Source of the DNA: an uncultured Rothia sp.
Lineage (GTDB): Bacteria; Actinomycetota; Actinomycetes; Actinomycetales; Micrococcaceae
Assembly: GCF_937976295.1 (NCBI RefSeq)
Contig: NZ_CALJRY010000043.1
Location: 1-8,942, forward strand
Direction of reading: 5' to 3'
DNA length: 8,942 nt
Shown here: positions 1 to 6,673 of the stretch, in pieces
Layout of the letters: every line of letters begins with the position of its first letter
How positions within the stretch are numbered: position 1 is the first letter of the stretch
The notes under the pieces: model-generated
Databases searched by the model: none
What the model was told of the DNA's origin: nothing
Seen by the model: only the letters and a program-made list of their open reading frames with translations
Made by a program: the position numbers and the translations under genes

Positions 1-728
1 TTGATGAGTTGCCGGTGTACGCCCCGATTCCGGTGCGTTGCGCGTTTACGGGTAACGAGGTCATTACGTTTGGTGTGCCCGCGCCGGGTCAGGTGCGTGA
101 TGCGTTTGGCGGCTTTATGGAGCATGCGATTATTTCTGCAGGTTGCGAGGCGCGCCCTTCGATTCGCCTGGCGGATGTTGAGTCTGAGTTCCGCACGTTC
201 CTGTCTACTTCGACGGCTCGTGTGTTGGTATTTACGGGCGGGTCTAGCACCTCGGGTGTTGATTTGGTGCGTAAGGTACTCAACGATATAGGCGCGACGT
301 ACCTGTTTGAATCAGTGGATGTGCGTCCGGGTCATCCGGCTCTGGCTGCGCGTTTGCCGGTTCCGGAGAGGGGCCCGAATTCGGGTCGTGAGCGTTTTGT
401 GTTGGGTCTGCCGGGTAATCCTTTGGCGGCGTACACGGCTTTGTATTCGTATTTGCCGCCGCTTTTGGCTGGCATGCGGGATATGCCGCTACCCGAGCTG
501 GATTCGGCGGTTCTGGGCGAGGCGGTGGATACTTTGCGTAAGCCGGCAGGTTCGCGTTTGGTGCCGGTGACGGTGCGTGATGGTGTGGCGTATCCTCTGC
601 CGAAGTCAGCGTCGCATATGTTGTCCTCGTTGGCGGCGGCTACTCATTTCGCGATTTTGGATGATTCTTCGGTTCGGGGTTCTGCCCATGAGGTGGGGGC
701 TCGGGTGCCGATCATTCCAGTGCTATAG
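1..728 (+). CDS. moeA: MoeA-like molybdopterin molybdenumtransferase, C-terminal part (5' end outside window)
   Basis: This is the 3' portion of a gene entering from the left; codons are in frame from base 3 (D-E-L-P-V-Y...), so the TTG at 9 is not a real start. MoeA proteins insert molybdate into adenylylated molybdopterin in the cytoplasm, the last step of molybdenum cofactor synthesis. The visible part covers the MoCF-binding domain and the C-terminal domain. Supporting motifs are TGNEVI near base 51, TGGSSTSGVD at 234-263 (family form roughly GGVSVGxxD), RPGHP near 324-338 (family form PGKP) and GLPGNP at 405-422. It is divergent: the Val-Gly of GGVSVG and the Lys of PGKP are replaced, so it could be a second or specialised MoeA paralogue. 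The stop TAG (726-728) lies inside a tandem repeat, and no terminator hairpin is visible before the next gene on the same strand, so some read-through is possible. Confidence 0.82.
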   Translation, partial: DELPVYAPIPVRCAFTGNEVITFGVPAPGQVRDAFGGFMEHAIISAGCEARPSIRLADVESEFRTFLSTSTARVLVFTGGSSTSGVDLVRKVLNDIGATYLFESVDVRPGHPALAARLPVPERGPNSGRERFVLGLPGNPLAAYTALYSYLPPLLAGMRDMPLPELDSAVLGEAVDTLRKPAGSRLVPVTVRDGVAYPLPKSASHMLSSLAAATHFAILDDSSVRGSAHEVGARVPIIPVL

Positions 729-746
729 AGGGTTGCTATAGAGGGT
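721..746. repeat. Perfect 13-bp tandem repeat (2 copies)
   Basis: TGCTATAGAGGGT occurs at 721-733 and again, directly abutting and identical, at 734-746. The first copy contains the last codon and stop of the moeA-like gene. The second copy runs into the likely regulator promoter: its final T begins TATAGT (746-751). It looks like a slippage or small duplication event in the junction between two genes. Confidence 0.95.
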
Positions 747-762
747 ATAGTAGAAAGATATG
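733..762 (+). promoter_or_regulatory. Candidate promoter of the LacI-family regulator gene
   Basis: Two overlapping readings are possible. TTGCTA (733-738) could be a -35 element, 18 bp before GATATG (757-762) as a -10; this -10 would lie inside the operator. Alternatively TATAGT (746-751), five of six matches to TATAAT, is the -10 with no clear -35, which would start transcription close to the operator. Either arrangement puts the operator where a bound repressor would block initiation. The choice cannot be made by eye. Confidence 0.45.
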
Positions 763-780
763 TCAATCGTTTAGCATATC
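757..780 (+). promoter_or_regulatory. Putative LacI-family operator upstream of the regulator's own gene (autoregulation)
   Basis: This is a 24-bp imperfect palindrome with outer arms GATATG (757-762) and CATATC (775-780), a central CG at 768-769 and 9 of 12 base pairs symmetric. Its 16-bp core is TGTCAATCGTTTAGCA (761-776). A central CG with TG...CA ends is the usual LacI-family operator form. It lies 13 bp before the GTG start and matches a second element upstream of the PTS gene at 18 of 24 positions. Assignment to this regulator is an inference from the match and from proximity. Confidence 0.75.
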
Positions 781-793
781 GAAGGGAGCCCCC

Positions 794-1870
794 GTGGCGA
801 AGCCTAAACTCAGCGACGTTGCAGCACTAGCGGGTGTCTCCCCCACCACGGTCTCTCGCGTGCTCAACAACCGCGGCTACCTGAGCGAAAGCACCCGCAC
901 CAAGGTCCACGAGGCAATGCGCGAGCTCGGCTACCGACCCAACGCCATCGCCCGTAGCCTGCAGGGGCAGCGCTCGCAGATGGTGGGCCTCATCTTCCCC
1001 ACGGTCGCGAACCCCTTCTACGGGGAGATGGTGTACCGCCTCGAAAGCTACCTTGCAGAGGCAGGGTACCGGGTCATTCTCTGCAATAGCGATGACCACC
1101 CCGAGCAGGAAAAGCGCTACCTTGAAATGCTCTTCTCCAATCAGGTGGACGGCATCATCAGCGGCGCCCACTCCGACGCACTGGTCAATATTCCGCACGC
1201 ACAGGCTCCCCTGGTGACCGTAGACCGCCTCGAAAGTGGTTTCTACCCGAACATTCGCTCCGATAACTACGGAGGCGCCCGAGCCGCCACGGAGCACCTC
1301 ATTGCTACGGGTGCGCAGAATATTGTTCACGTGACGTCGACTCTGGGTGAGCACAACGAGCGTCAGCGCGGCTACCGCGAGGCAATGCTTGAGGCGGGAC
1401 TCATGCCGGAGTTCGTGGAGCTGGGCTTCCGCCCCTCGCTGGGCATGAAGCGCGAGGTGCTCTACCGTTACCTGGACGAGCGCGCCGAAAGCCCCGAGCC
1501 GGTGGACGCGGTCTTTGCTTCCAACGATAATTACGCCGCGTTGGCGCTGGGGTGGGCACGTGCCCGCGGCATCCGCGTTCCCGAGGATTTCCAGGTGGTT
1601 GGTTACGACGGCACGCAGAGCGTTCAGCTACTCATGCCGGAGCTTGCGACCGTGGTTCAGCCGATTGAGGGCATGGCGAAACGTACCGCACAGCGTCTAC
1701 TGGAGCTCATTGAACTGCAGCAGGGAGAATCTGCTGAGAAAGAGGCTCCCCCGATCAGCCAGCCTGAGGATGTACTCCCCATTGATCTCCACCTGGGGGC
1801 AACAGTGCGTTCTATCCCGAATCTGGATCAGATTCAGCCTGATACTTCTGCCCCGGATGAGCTGCAATAA
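794..1870 (+). CDS. scrR: LacI-family transcriptional repressor, probable sucrose regulator (ScrR-like)
   Basis: A 358-aa cytoplasmic DNA-binding repressor. Residues about 5-24 (LSDVAALAGVSPTTVSRVL) form the N-terminal helix-turn-helix, and RPNAIARSL at 48-56 is the hinge helix. A periplasmic-binding-protein-like effector domain starts at about residue 62 (VGLIFPTVANPFY) and includes VFASNDNYAALALGWARARG and VGYDGT. It ends in the common PIDLHLGATVRS segment, followed by a short polar tail that may be lineage-specific. The GTG at 794 is chosen because GAAGGGAG (781-788) sits 5 nt upstream and the protein then begins right at the HTH. A matching operator occurs before this gene and before the PTS gene, suggesting autoregulation and control of sucrose uptake, probably relieved by a sugar phosphate. 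The ligand is not visible from sequence; other sugars are possible. Confidence 0.88.
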   Translation: MAKPKLSDVAALAGVSPTTVSRVLNNRGYLSESTRTKVHEAMRELGYRPNAIARSLQGQRSQMVGLIFPTVANPFYGEMVYRLESYLAEAGYRVILCNSDDHPEQEKRYLEMLFSNQVDGIISGAHSDALVNIPHAQAPLVTVDRLESGFYPNIRSDNYGGARAATEHLIATGAQNIVHVTSTLGEHNERQRGYREAMLEAGLMPEFVELGFRPSLGMKREVLYRYLDERAESPEPVDAVFASNDNYAALALGWARARGIRVPEDFQVVGYDGTQSVQLLMPELATVVQPIEGMAKRTAQRLLELIELQQGESAEKEAPPISQPEDVLPIDLHLGATVRSIPNLDQIQPDTSAPDELQ

Positions 1871-1894
1871 GAAGCTCCCCCTCCTTTGAAGATA

Positions 1895-1938
1895 AAAATC
1901 CGCCCTACCGTGCGAGTGCTCACGGTGGGGCGGATTTT
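1895..1938. terminator. Bidirectional intrinsic terminator between convergent genes
   Basis: AAAATCCGCC (1895-1904) pairs with GGCGGATTTT (1929-1938), and ACCGTG (1907-1912) with CACGGT (1921-1926). The two pairs between them are C-G and a T-G wobble, giving an 18-bp stem with an 8-nt loop. A-rich and T-rich ends flank the GC-rich stem, so it can serve both the regulator (+) and the acetyltransferase (-). Confidence 0.88.
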
Positions 1939-1975
1939 GCATATACATTTATCGGTTCTGTGCGCGCCCGGAAGT

Positions 1976-2629
1976 TTAGGAGGTGCGCTGCACAATCTCG
2001 GTCGGGCCGGTTCCGGGGTAGACCATGCCGACGGCGTGCGCCTTGGAGAAGATGCCGTGGAGCGGGCCGAGGGAGAAGAATCCGCAGCGCTCGTAGAGGC
2101 GCGCGCTATCGTAGGTCGATGCTTCGAGGTAAGCGGGGTAGTCACCGATGCGTTCGGTACCGTAATCGAGTAGCTTCGAACCGATACCATGGCCTCGGTA
2201 CTCTTCGAGAACACCAATGTTGAAGAGGTACCAGTGCTTGTACGCGGGGCGGTACTTGAGCAGGTGTAGCTCCATGAGGACCGCTTTCAGCAGAGTCTTG
2301 CAACCGAGCGCCTTGTAGTAGGCACCAATCTGCTTGAGTTCGTTAGCGAAGGAACCTTCGTGGGATTCGGGGGTGCTCCAGAGGCAGACGCCCACAATCT
2401 TGCCGGTGGAGTTATCAATAGCGATGTCGATACGTCCGCGACCTTGGAAATTGCCGTAGACCTGCAGGGTCATAATAGCGCGGAGCTTGGCAAGTTCCTG
2501 TCGGCGGCTACCGCCTGCGATGACTGCCATCATGGCGGGATCTCCGTCGAATGCGGCAATCAGCACCTCGAGCGCATCTGCATATTCATGAGACTCGGCG
2601 GTGCGGACGGTATAGGAAGCTGAGGTCAT
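1976..2629 (-). CDS. GNAT-family N-acetyltransferase, substrate unknown
   Basis: A 217-aa protein of the GCN5-related acetyltransferase fold, which moves an acetyl group from acetyl-CoA to an amine. The diagnostic acetyl-CoA loop is RGHGIG at residues 145-150, within IGVLEEYRGHGIGSKLL. It is preceded by the strand HWYLFNIGV and followed by YLEASTYDSARLYERCGF, the typical C-terminal part of the fold. No signal peptide or membrane segment is seen. The ATG at 2629 is preferred over the GTG at 2635, because AAAGGG (2635-2640) lies 5 nt before the ATG but would overlap the GTG. The gene stands alone: it converges on the regulator and is divided from the PTS gene upstream by a terminator and an AT-rich gap. 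It interrupts the sucrose regulator and its likely targets. Nothing ties it to sucrose, and I do not assign a substrate. Confidence 0.88.
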   Translation of the reverse strand: MTSASYTVRTAESHEYADALEVLIAAFDGDPAMMAVIAGGSRRQELAKLRAIMTLQVYGNFQGRGRIDIAIDNSTGKIVGVCLWSTPESHEGSFANELKQIGAYYKALGCKTLLKAVLMELHLLKYRPAYKHWYLFNIGVLEEYRGHGIGSKLLDYGTERIGDYPAYLEASTYDSARLYERCGFFSLGPLHGIFSKAHAVGMVYPGTGPTEIVQRTS

Positions 2630-2640
2630 ATTCACCCTTT

Positions 2641-2817
2641 ACAAAAGCTTGAAACTATACATAAATATTAGCTGGATTATTCATTCCTGACCAATAAATT
2701 CTGCCTTATCAAGACATTTTTCATCGCCATGCACTAAATGTGTGCTAGCTTATATTGCACTATTATGCATAAATTTAACGCATATTTATTCACTCTTCTT
2801 TTACATGCTTTTGTAGG
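2641..2817. other. AT-rich intergenic stretch
   Basis: About 175 bp clearly richer in A+T than the genes on either side. It holds several TATAAT-like words on both strands and TGCACTA twice (near 2730 and 2756). I see no convincing open reading frame or RNA gene. It probably carries the acetyltransferase promoter. Confidence 0.6.
2654..2659 (-). promoter_or_regulatory. Candidate -10 box of the acetyltransferase gene
   Basis: On the minus strand this reads TATAGT, five of six matches to TATAAT, about 25 nt before the preferred ATG. That would leave a short leader just long enough for the ribosome binding site. No convincing -35 is visible (TGAATA at roughly the right distance is weak). Confidence 0.4.
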
Positions 2818-2865
2818 AAAAATTGAACACCCCGCACCAGCTCTATGAAGAGCGGTACGGGGTGT
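2818..2865 (-). terminator. Intrinsic terminator of the PTS gene
   Basis: On + coordinates ACACCCCG (2827-2834) pairs with CGGGGTGT (2858-2865). Inside it ACC pairs with GGT and GCTC with GAGC, around a 6-nt loop. On the minus strand the stem is followed by TCAATTTTT (2818-2826). It lies about 40 nt after the PTS stop codon. Confidence 0.82.
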
Positions 2866-2903
2866 ACATCACGTTGAGGTTATCTACTCACTAAGAGTGC
2901 AGA

Positions 2904-4889
2904 CTATGCGTTAGCCTTTGCCTTCAGTGCAACCTTCAGAAGCGAATCTGCGTTGGTCACAGATGCACCCGAAACCTGGACATCTTCAACCGAAGCAGCC
3001 GCCTTCTTGGCATTGGTAATCACCATGGGGGTTGCCAGCGGGTAGCCAGCCGCCTTGATGGCGGGGATATCAAACTCAGCGATAACGTCGCCGCGCTTGA
3101 CGGTGTCGCCCTTAGCAACCTTGGGCTCGAAGTGCTTGCCATCGAGCTCAACGGTGTCCATGCCGATGTGCATCAGCAGATCCAGACCATCCTCGGTGCG
3201 CAGACCATATGCGTGGCCGGTGGGGAATGCAACGGTAATCTTGCCGTCAGCCGGCGCGTAGAGCTTACCTTCGGTGGGCTCCACTGCGGTGCCTGCACCC
3301 AGTGCGCCGGAGGAGAAGGTGGGATCCTTGACGTCAGCCAGCAGAACCACGGAACCGACCATGTGGGAGCCGATTTCGACGCTCTCGCCAGCCTCAGAAG
3401 CTACGGAGGCAGCAGGAGCTGCAGCAGCAACGGGAGCTGCAGCGGCGGGTGCCTCAGCTTCCTCGGTATTGCCATCCTCGACCTTCTTGCCCCAGATGAA
3501 GGAGGCAACGAAAGCGATGACGGTGGTCAGAATGAGGCAGCCGAAGAAGCCGGCCCAGCCTGCGCCGGTGGTGGGGCTAATGGAGGGGAAGCCAATGTAA
3601 CCAGCGGCACCCAGAGCAATTGCCTTCACGTTCAGGATGGAAGCAACCATTGCGCCGATACCAGCGGAGACGATTGCGATATAGAAGGGCCAGCGCAGAG
3701 CCAGGTTCACACCGAACATTGCGGGCTCGGTAATACCCAGGAATGCCGAGGGCGCGGAAGCCGAAGCGATACCCTTGATCTTCTTGTTCTTGGTAGTCAG
3801 TGCGACACCGGCCGCGGCAGCACCCTGCGCCACGTTAGACATGGAGGCGACGACGAAGATGAAGGAACCACCGGTTGCCCACAGGCTCATCTCGATGGGC
3901 GGGAATGCCTGGTGCATACCGGTCATCACGATGAACGCATAGAAAGTACCGAAAATCAGGCCACCGAGCGGGCCGGCAACGGTGTAGAGCCAGTTGATGC
4001 TTTCACCCAGCCAGGTACCGGCTGCGAACATGGGCGGGCCGACCAGAATAAAGGTCAGGAAGCCGGTGATGAGAATGGTAAGGGTCGGGGTGAAGATGAA
4101 GTCGATGGTGCCCTTGAGGACCTTGTGGAAGAACTTCTCAATGTTCGCCAGGATGAAGGCGACCAGCATGATGGGTAGCACGGTACCCTGGTAACCCGCC
4201 TGCTGAACCTGCAGACCGAAGAGATTCCAGTACTTCATCGGTTCACTACCCTCGGCACCTGCCAGAGAGGCGGCGACATTGTAGCCGTTCATCAGGGCGG
4301 GGGATACCATTGCGGCACCCATGGTCATGCCCAGGTAGGGGTTACCGCCGAAGACCTTGGTGGCGGAGAAGCCGACCAGTACGGGCAGGAAGGCGAAGGG
4401 AGCTGCCGAGAGCAGGTTCACGATATCCGCGAAGTCAGCCCACTCGGGATGCATTGCGATGAAGCTCTCGGGACCAAAGATACCCTTGGACGTCAGCACG
4501 CTGTTGAGCGCCATCAGCATACCGCCACCGACCAGCACCGGGATGAGCGGAACGAAGATGTCAGCAATGGTCTTGATGAAGCGGGAGACAATGTTGCCCT
4601 GCTTCGCGGCGATGGTCTTGAGGTCGTCCTTGGATGCCTCGGGTGCACCAGCGGCGATGAGGTGCTTGTGCACCTCGTTGACGTCGCCGGGGCCGACGAT
4701 GATCTGGAACTGGCCAGCGTTGAGGAAGCTGCCCTTGAGGTCTTCGTCGTTGTCGATTGCTGCCTGGTCAACCTTGTCCTGGTTCTTCAGGACGAGGCGA
4801 AGGCGGGTTGCGCAGTGTGCGGCTGCAACGATGTTGCCGGCGCCACCGACGTCCTTCAGCACGCGCTGTGCCACTGACTTGTGGTCCAC
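2904..4889 (-). CDS. scrA: Sucrose-type PTS enzyme II, domains B-C-A in one chain
   Basis: A 661-aa inner-membrane permease that imports a sugar and phosphorylates it with phosphate passed from HPr. The EIIB domain (about 1-80) has the phospho-acceptor Cys26 in AAHCATRLRLVL. The EIIC domain (about 105-468) has many hydrophobic segments, IFVPLIPVLVGGGML near 111-125, GMHQAFPPIE near 324-333 and the family signature GITEP at 385-389. An Ala/Pro-rich linker (about 475-500) leads to EIIA of the glucose type, with active-site His574 in LLMHIGMDTVELDGKHF and the second conserved His559. The length and B-C-A order fit known sucrose permeases. The GTG start at 4889 is chosen because AAAGGAGAG precedes it by 5 nt; the longer frame to 4964 would run back towards the operator and lacks family similarity. 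Sucrose is inferred from the adjacent GH32 gene; trehalose or a beta-glucoside is less likely. An operator matching the one at the LacI-type gene lies upstream. Confidence 0.9.
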   Translation of the reverse strand: MDHKSVAQRVLKDVGGAGNIVAAAHCATRLRLVLKNQDKVDQAAIDNDEDLKGSFLNAGQFQIIVGPGDVNEVHKHLIAAGAPEASKDDLKTIAAKQGNIVSRFIKTIADIFVPLIPVLVGGGMLMALNSVLTSKGIFGPESFIAMHPEWADFADIVNLLSAAPFAFLPVLVGFSATKVFGGNPYLGMTMGAAMVSPALMNGYNVAASLAGAEGSEPMKYWNLFGLQVQQAGYQGTVLPIMLVAFILANIEKFFHKVLKGTIDFIFTPTLTILITGFLTFILVGPPMFAAGTWLGESINWLYTVAGPLGGLIFGTFYAFIVMTGMHQAFPPIEMSLWATGGSFIFVVASMSNVAQGAAAAGVALTTKNKKIKGIASASAPSAFLGITEPAMFGVNLALRWPFYIAIVSAGIGAMVASILNVKAIALGAAGYIGFPSISPTTGAGWAGFFGCLILTTVIAFVASFIWGKKVEDGNTEEAEAPAAAAPVAAAAPAASVASEAGESVEIGSHMVGSVVLLADVKDPTFSSGALGAGTAVEPTEGKLYAPADGKITVAFPTGHAYGLRTEDGLDLLMHIGMDTVELDGKHFEPKVAKGDTVKRGDVIAEFDIPAIKAAGYPLATPMVITNAKKAAASVEDVQVSGASVTNADSLLKVALKAKANA

Positions 4890-4894
4890 GCTCG

Positions 4895-4903
4895 CTCTCC
4901 TTT
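4895..4903 (-). promoter_or_regulatory. Ribosome binding site fixing the GTG start of the PTS gene
   Basis: The minus strand reads AAAGGAGAG, ending 5 nt before the GTG at 4889. It is the only good Shine-Dalgarno sequence near the N-terminus and decides against the upstream in-frame start at 4964. Confidence 0.8.
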
Positions 4904-4970
4904 GTTTGGAGCACCACCGTAGGATGCTTTGTGAATGGGTGGGGTGACATGCCTGTGCGTGCATGCCATG

Positions 4971-4994
4971 TGTATGTCATACGTTTGACATATC
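4971..4994 (-). promoter_or_regulatory. Putative LacI-family operator upstream of the PTS gene
   Basis: The 16-bp core on + is TGTCATACGTTTGACA (4975-4990), a palindrome with a central CG and one mismatched pair. Symmetry extends to 20 bp (4973-4992, 9 of 10 pairs). Read on the minus strand and aligned with the element at 757-780, the first ten bases GATATGTCAA are identical and 18 of 24 positions match overall. It is centred about 93 nt before the GTG start. A weak promoter reading overlapping it on the minus strand is TGTTAC, 17 bp, TATGAC. Repression of PTS synthesis by the LacI-type protein is the simplest interpretation. Confidence 0.78.
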
Positions 4995-5027
4995 AGATGT
5001 AACACATGGTATCACGGGAAAGTTCTT

Positions 5028-5068
5028 AAAAGCGAGGGCTCACCCTCCACTTGGAAGAGTAAGCCCTC
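5028..5068 (-). terminator. Intrinsic terminator of the GH32 gene
   Basis: GAGGGCT (5034-5040) pairs perfectly with AGCCCTC (5062-5068), with partial further pairing inside. On the minus strand the stem is followed by GCTTTT. It lies about 64 nt after the hydrolase stop and before the PTS operator, so the two sucrose genes are probably separate transcription units. Confidence 0.75.
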
Positions 5069-5131
5069 AAACATATTCAGAAATGACTGGGAACCACCCG
5101 CGCAGGCGGCTCTCAACGCTTAGAAAACGGC

Positions 5132-6673
5132 TTAGAGACGGCCGTACTCCAGGGACAGCACCTTGCCACCGGTCAGACGGACGCGGCGCTTACCGCCCTT
5201 GAAGAAGGTGCGAGCGGTCATCACCTCAGCACCCATGGACGCAACCAGCTTGCCACCCACATACAGTTCAGTTGCCGAACCATCCACGAGCAAGTCAAAC
5301 TCACGAATCTTCGAACGCATCAGAGTGCGGCGGCGCAGGCTACCGCCCTCGGTGTAGCGGGTACCGCCACGGTCCATCTGCACAAAGTCCTTATCCAGAA
5401 CGATGCTCAGTGCCACGCCGTGAGCGTCCTTGATTTTCAGCTTTACGCGCTCATCAGAGACGTCCACGCGGCCGCGCAGACGGAAAGTCAAGGCGTTCTT
5501 CAGCTCTACGAGCTTGTCCTTCTCCTCCTCGGGGTACAGCGGCTTCATCTCCATCGCATCGTTGAGCTGCGGCACCGGGCGCTGGAAAATCTTGCCGTTG
5601 CGCAGGTGCAGCTCACGCGGGTAGGTGAACATGTGCACCCAGCGGTGGCTCCACGAGGGCTGATCATCCTGGTCTGCGTTGCCCAGCCAAGCAATCATCA
5701 CCGGGGCGTCACCGCATACATCGTGCGGTGCCTTCGGATCAGCGGTCAGGCCGGTACCGGAGATGGTCTGCGGTGCGTAGAACTCGAAACCTGCATCCAG
5801 CTCGGTGAAGGGGGTCTCCACGGTGAACTTGAGGGTCTTGTTATCCAGCGAACCAACAATGTAGCCGCTCTGGAAAATATTGTTGTACTTCTCGCCGAGG
5901 GGCTGCATGCCCTGCGGGCTAAAAATCAGCACGTCGCGGATTTCGCCGGTCAGCTCATCGCGCATGCGTAGCAGCGAGGGGCATTCGTACATGTAGGTGC
6001 CTTTGAGGCTCTTATCCTTGATGTCCAGCTCGCCGCGGAAGGTCCACTCGCGGCGGTCGACGGAGGTGTACACGACCACTGCGCCAGTCTTGTCTTCACG
6101 CTGAGCACCAATGACCATCCACCACTCGCCGTTACGCTCAAAGACGTGCGGGTCGCGATAGTGCGCGGTGTAGCCCTTCTCGGGGCCGGAAATCAGCGGG
6201 GGCAGCTGACGGGTCGGCTTCGCGTCCTCACCTGCGGTTGCGAGGATCTGGTAGGTTTCGCGGTTGCCCTTCTCGTCCTTCACGTTACCGGTGTAGAAGA
6301 ACTCAAAACCTCCGGGAACCTTAATGCCGGAGCCGGAGTAGCAGCCGTGCGAGTCATAGCGGCTATCGGGAACCAGAGCGGTACCCTCATCGGTCCAGTG
6401 GGTCAAATCCTCGCTCACGGCGTGGCGCCAGTAGACCACACGCTCCGGATGCAGGGGCGAGTACTGGTAGAAGGCGTGGTAGCGCTTGCCGTCGAAGACC
6501 AGACCGTTCGGGTCGTTCAGGCGGCCCACCGGAGGCGCCAGGTGCAGTGCAGGGTAGTCGCGGTCTTCACGCACGCCAGCACCGAAAGCGTCCAGGATCT
6601 GCTGTGCTTCAGCCGCCAGATCGCGGTCGGGTCGCTGAGTTACGCTCTTCTTCTTTTTCTTCTGCTCGCTCAT
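5132..6673 (-). CDS. scrB: GH32 sucrose-6-phosphate hydrolase (beta-fructofuranosidase)
   Basis: A 513-aa, apparently cytoplasmic enzyme that splits sucrose-6-phosphate into glucose-6-phosphate and fructose. All three GH32 catalytic motifs are present: NDPNG at residues 53-57 with nucleophile Asp54, RDP at 173-175 with the transition-state-stabilising Asp174, and ECPS at 230-233 with acid/base Glu230. The N-terminal five-bladed propeller is followed by a C-terminal beta-sandwich from about residue 370, ending FDLLVDGSATELYVGGK...LSLEYGRL. There is no signal peptide, which argues against a secreted levanase or invertase. The start is uncertain. ATG 6673 gives an N-terminus MSEQKKKKKS but only a weak ribosome binding site. 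GTG 6730 would add 19 residues and has GGGGGAG just 2 nt upstream. The neighbouring PTS gene supports the sucrose-6-phosphate role. Confidence 0.9.
   Translation of the reverse strand: MSEQKKKKKSVTQRPDRDLAAEAQQILDAFGAGVREDRDYPALHLAPPVGRLNDPNGLVFDGKRYHAFYQYSPLHPERVVYWRHAVSEDLTHWTDEGTALVPDSRYDSHGCYSGSGIKVPGGFEFFYTGNVKDEKGNRETYQILATAGEDAKPTRQLPPLISGPEKGYTAHYRDPHVFERNGEWWMVIGAQREDKTGAVVVYTSVDRREWTFRGELDIKDKSLKGTYMYECPSLLRMRDELTGEIRDVLIFSPQGMQPLGEKYNNIFQSGYIVGSLDNKTLKFTVETPFTELDAGFEFYAPQTISGTGLTADPKAPHDVCGDAPVMIAWLGNADQDDQPSWSHRWVHMFTYPRELHLRNGKIFQRPVPQLNDAMEMKPLYPEEEKDKLVELKNALTFRLRGRVDVSDERVKLKIKDAHGVALSIVLDKDFVQMDRGGTRYTEGGSLRRRTLMRSKIREFDLLVDGSATELYVGGKLVASMGAEVMTARTFFKGGKRRVRLTGGKVLSLEYGRL

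Noticed and set aside
827..1354. 175-codon open frame antisense to the regulator gene
   Set aside because: A shadow of a GC-rich gene; no domain, and the + strand frame is unmistakably LacI family.
3132..4178. A 348-codon open frame on the + strand, antisense to the PTS gene
   Set aside because: Its translation is a low-complexity shadow (Gly, Asp, Glu, His, Cys) of the PTS coding frame, with no recognisable domain and no ribosome binding site.
4890..4964. Upstream in-frame extension of the PTS protein (25 extra residues)
   Set aside because: It lacks a ribosome binding site and similarity to EIIB N-termini and begins beside the operator; the GTG at 4889 has an excellent Shine-Dalgarno sequence.
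4943..4972. Dense ATGC/GCATGC palindromic words in the PTS 5' leader as a riboswitch
   Set aside because: The words GCATGC, ACATG and CATGT can pair locally, but no known riboswitch pattern or terminator is present.
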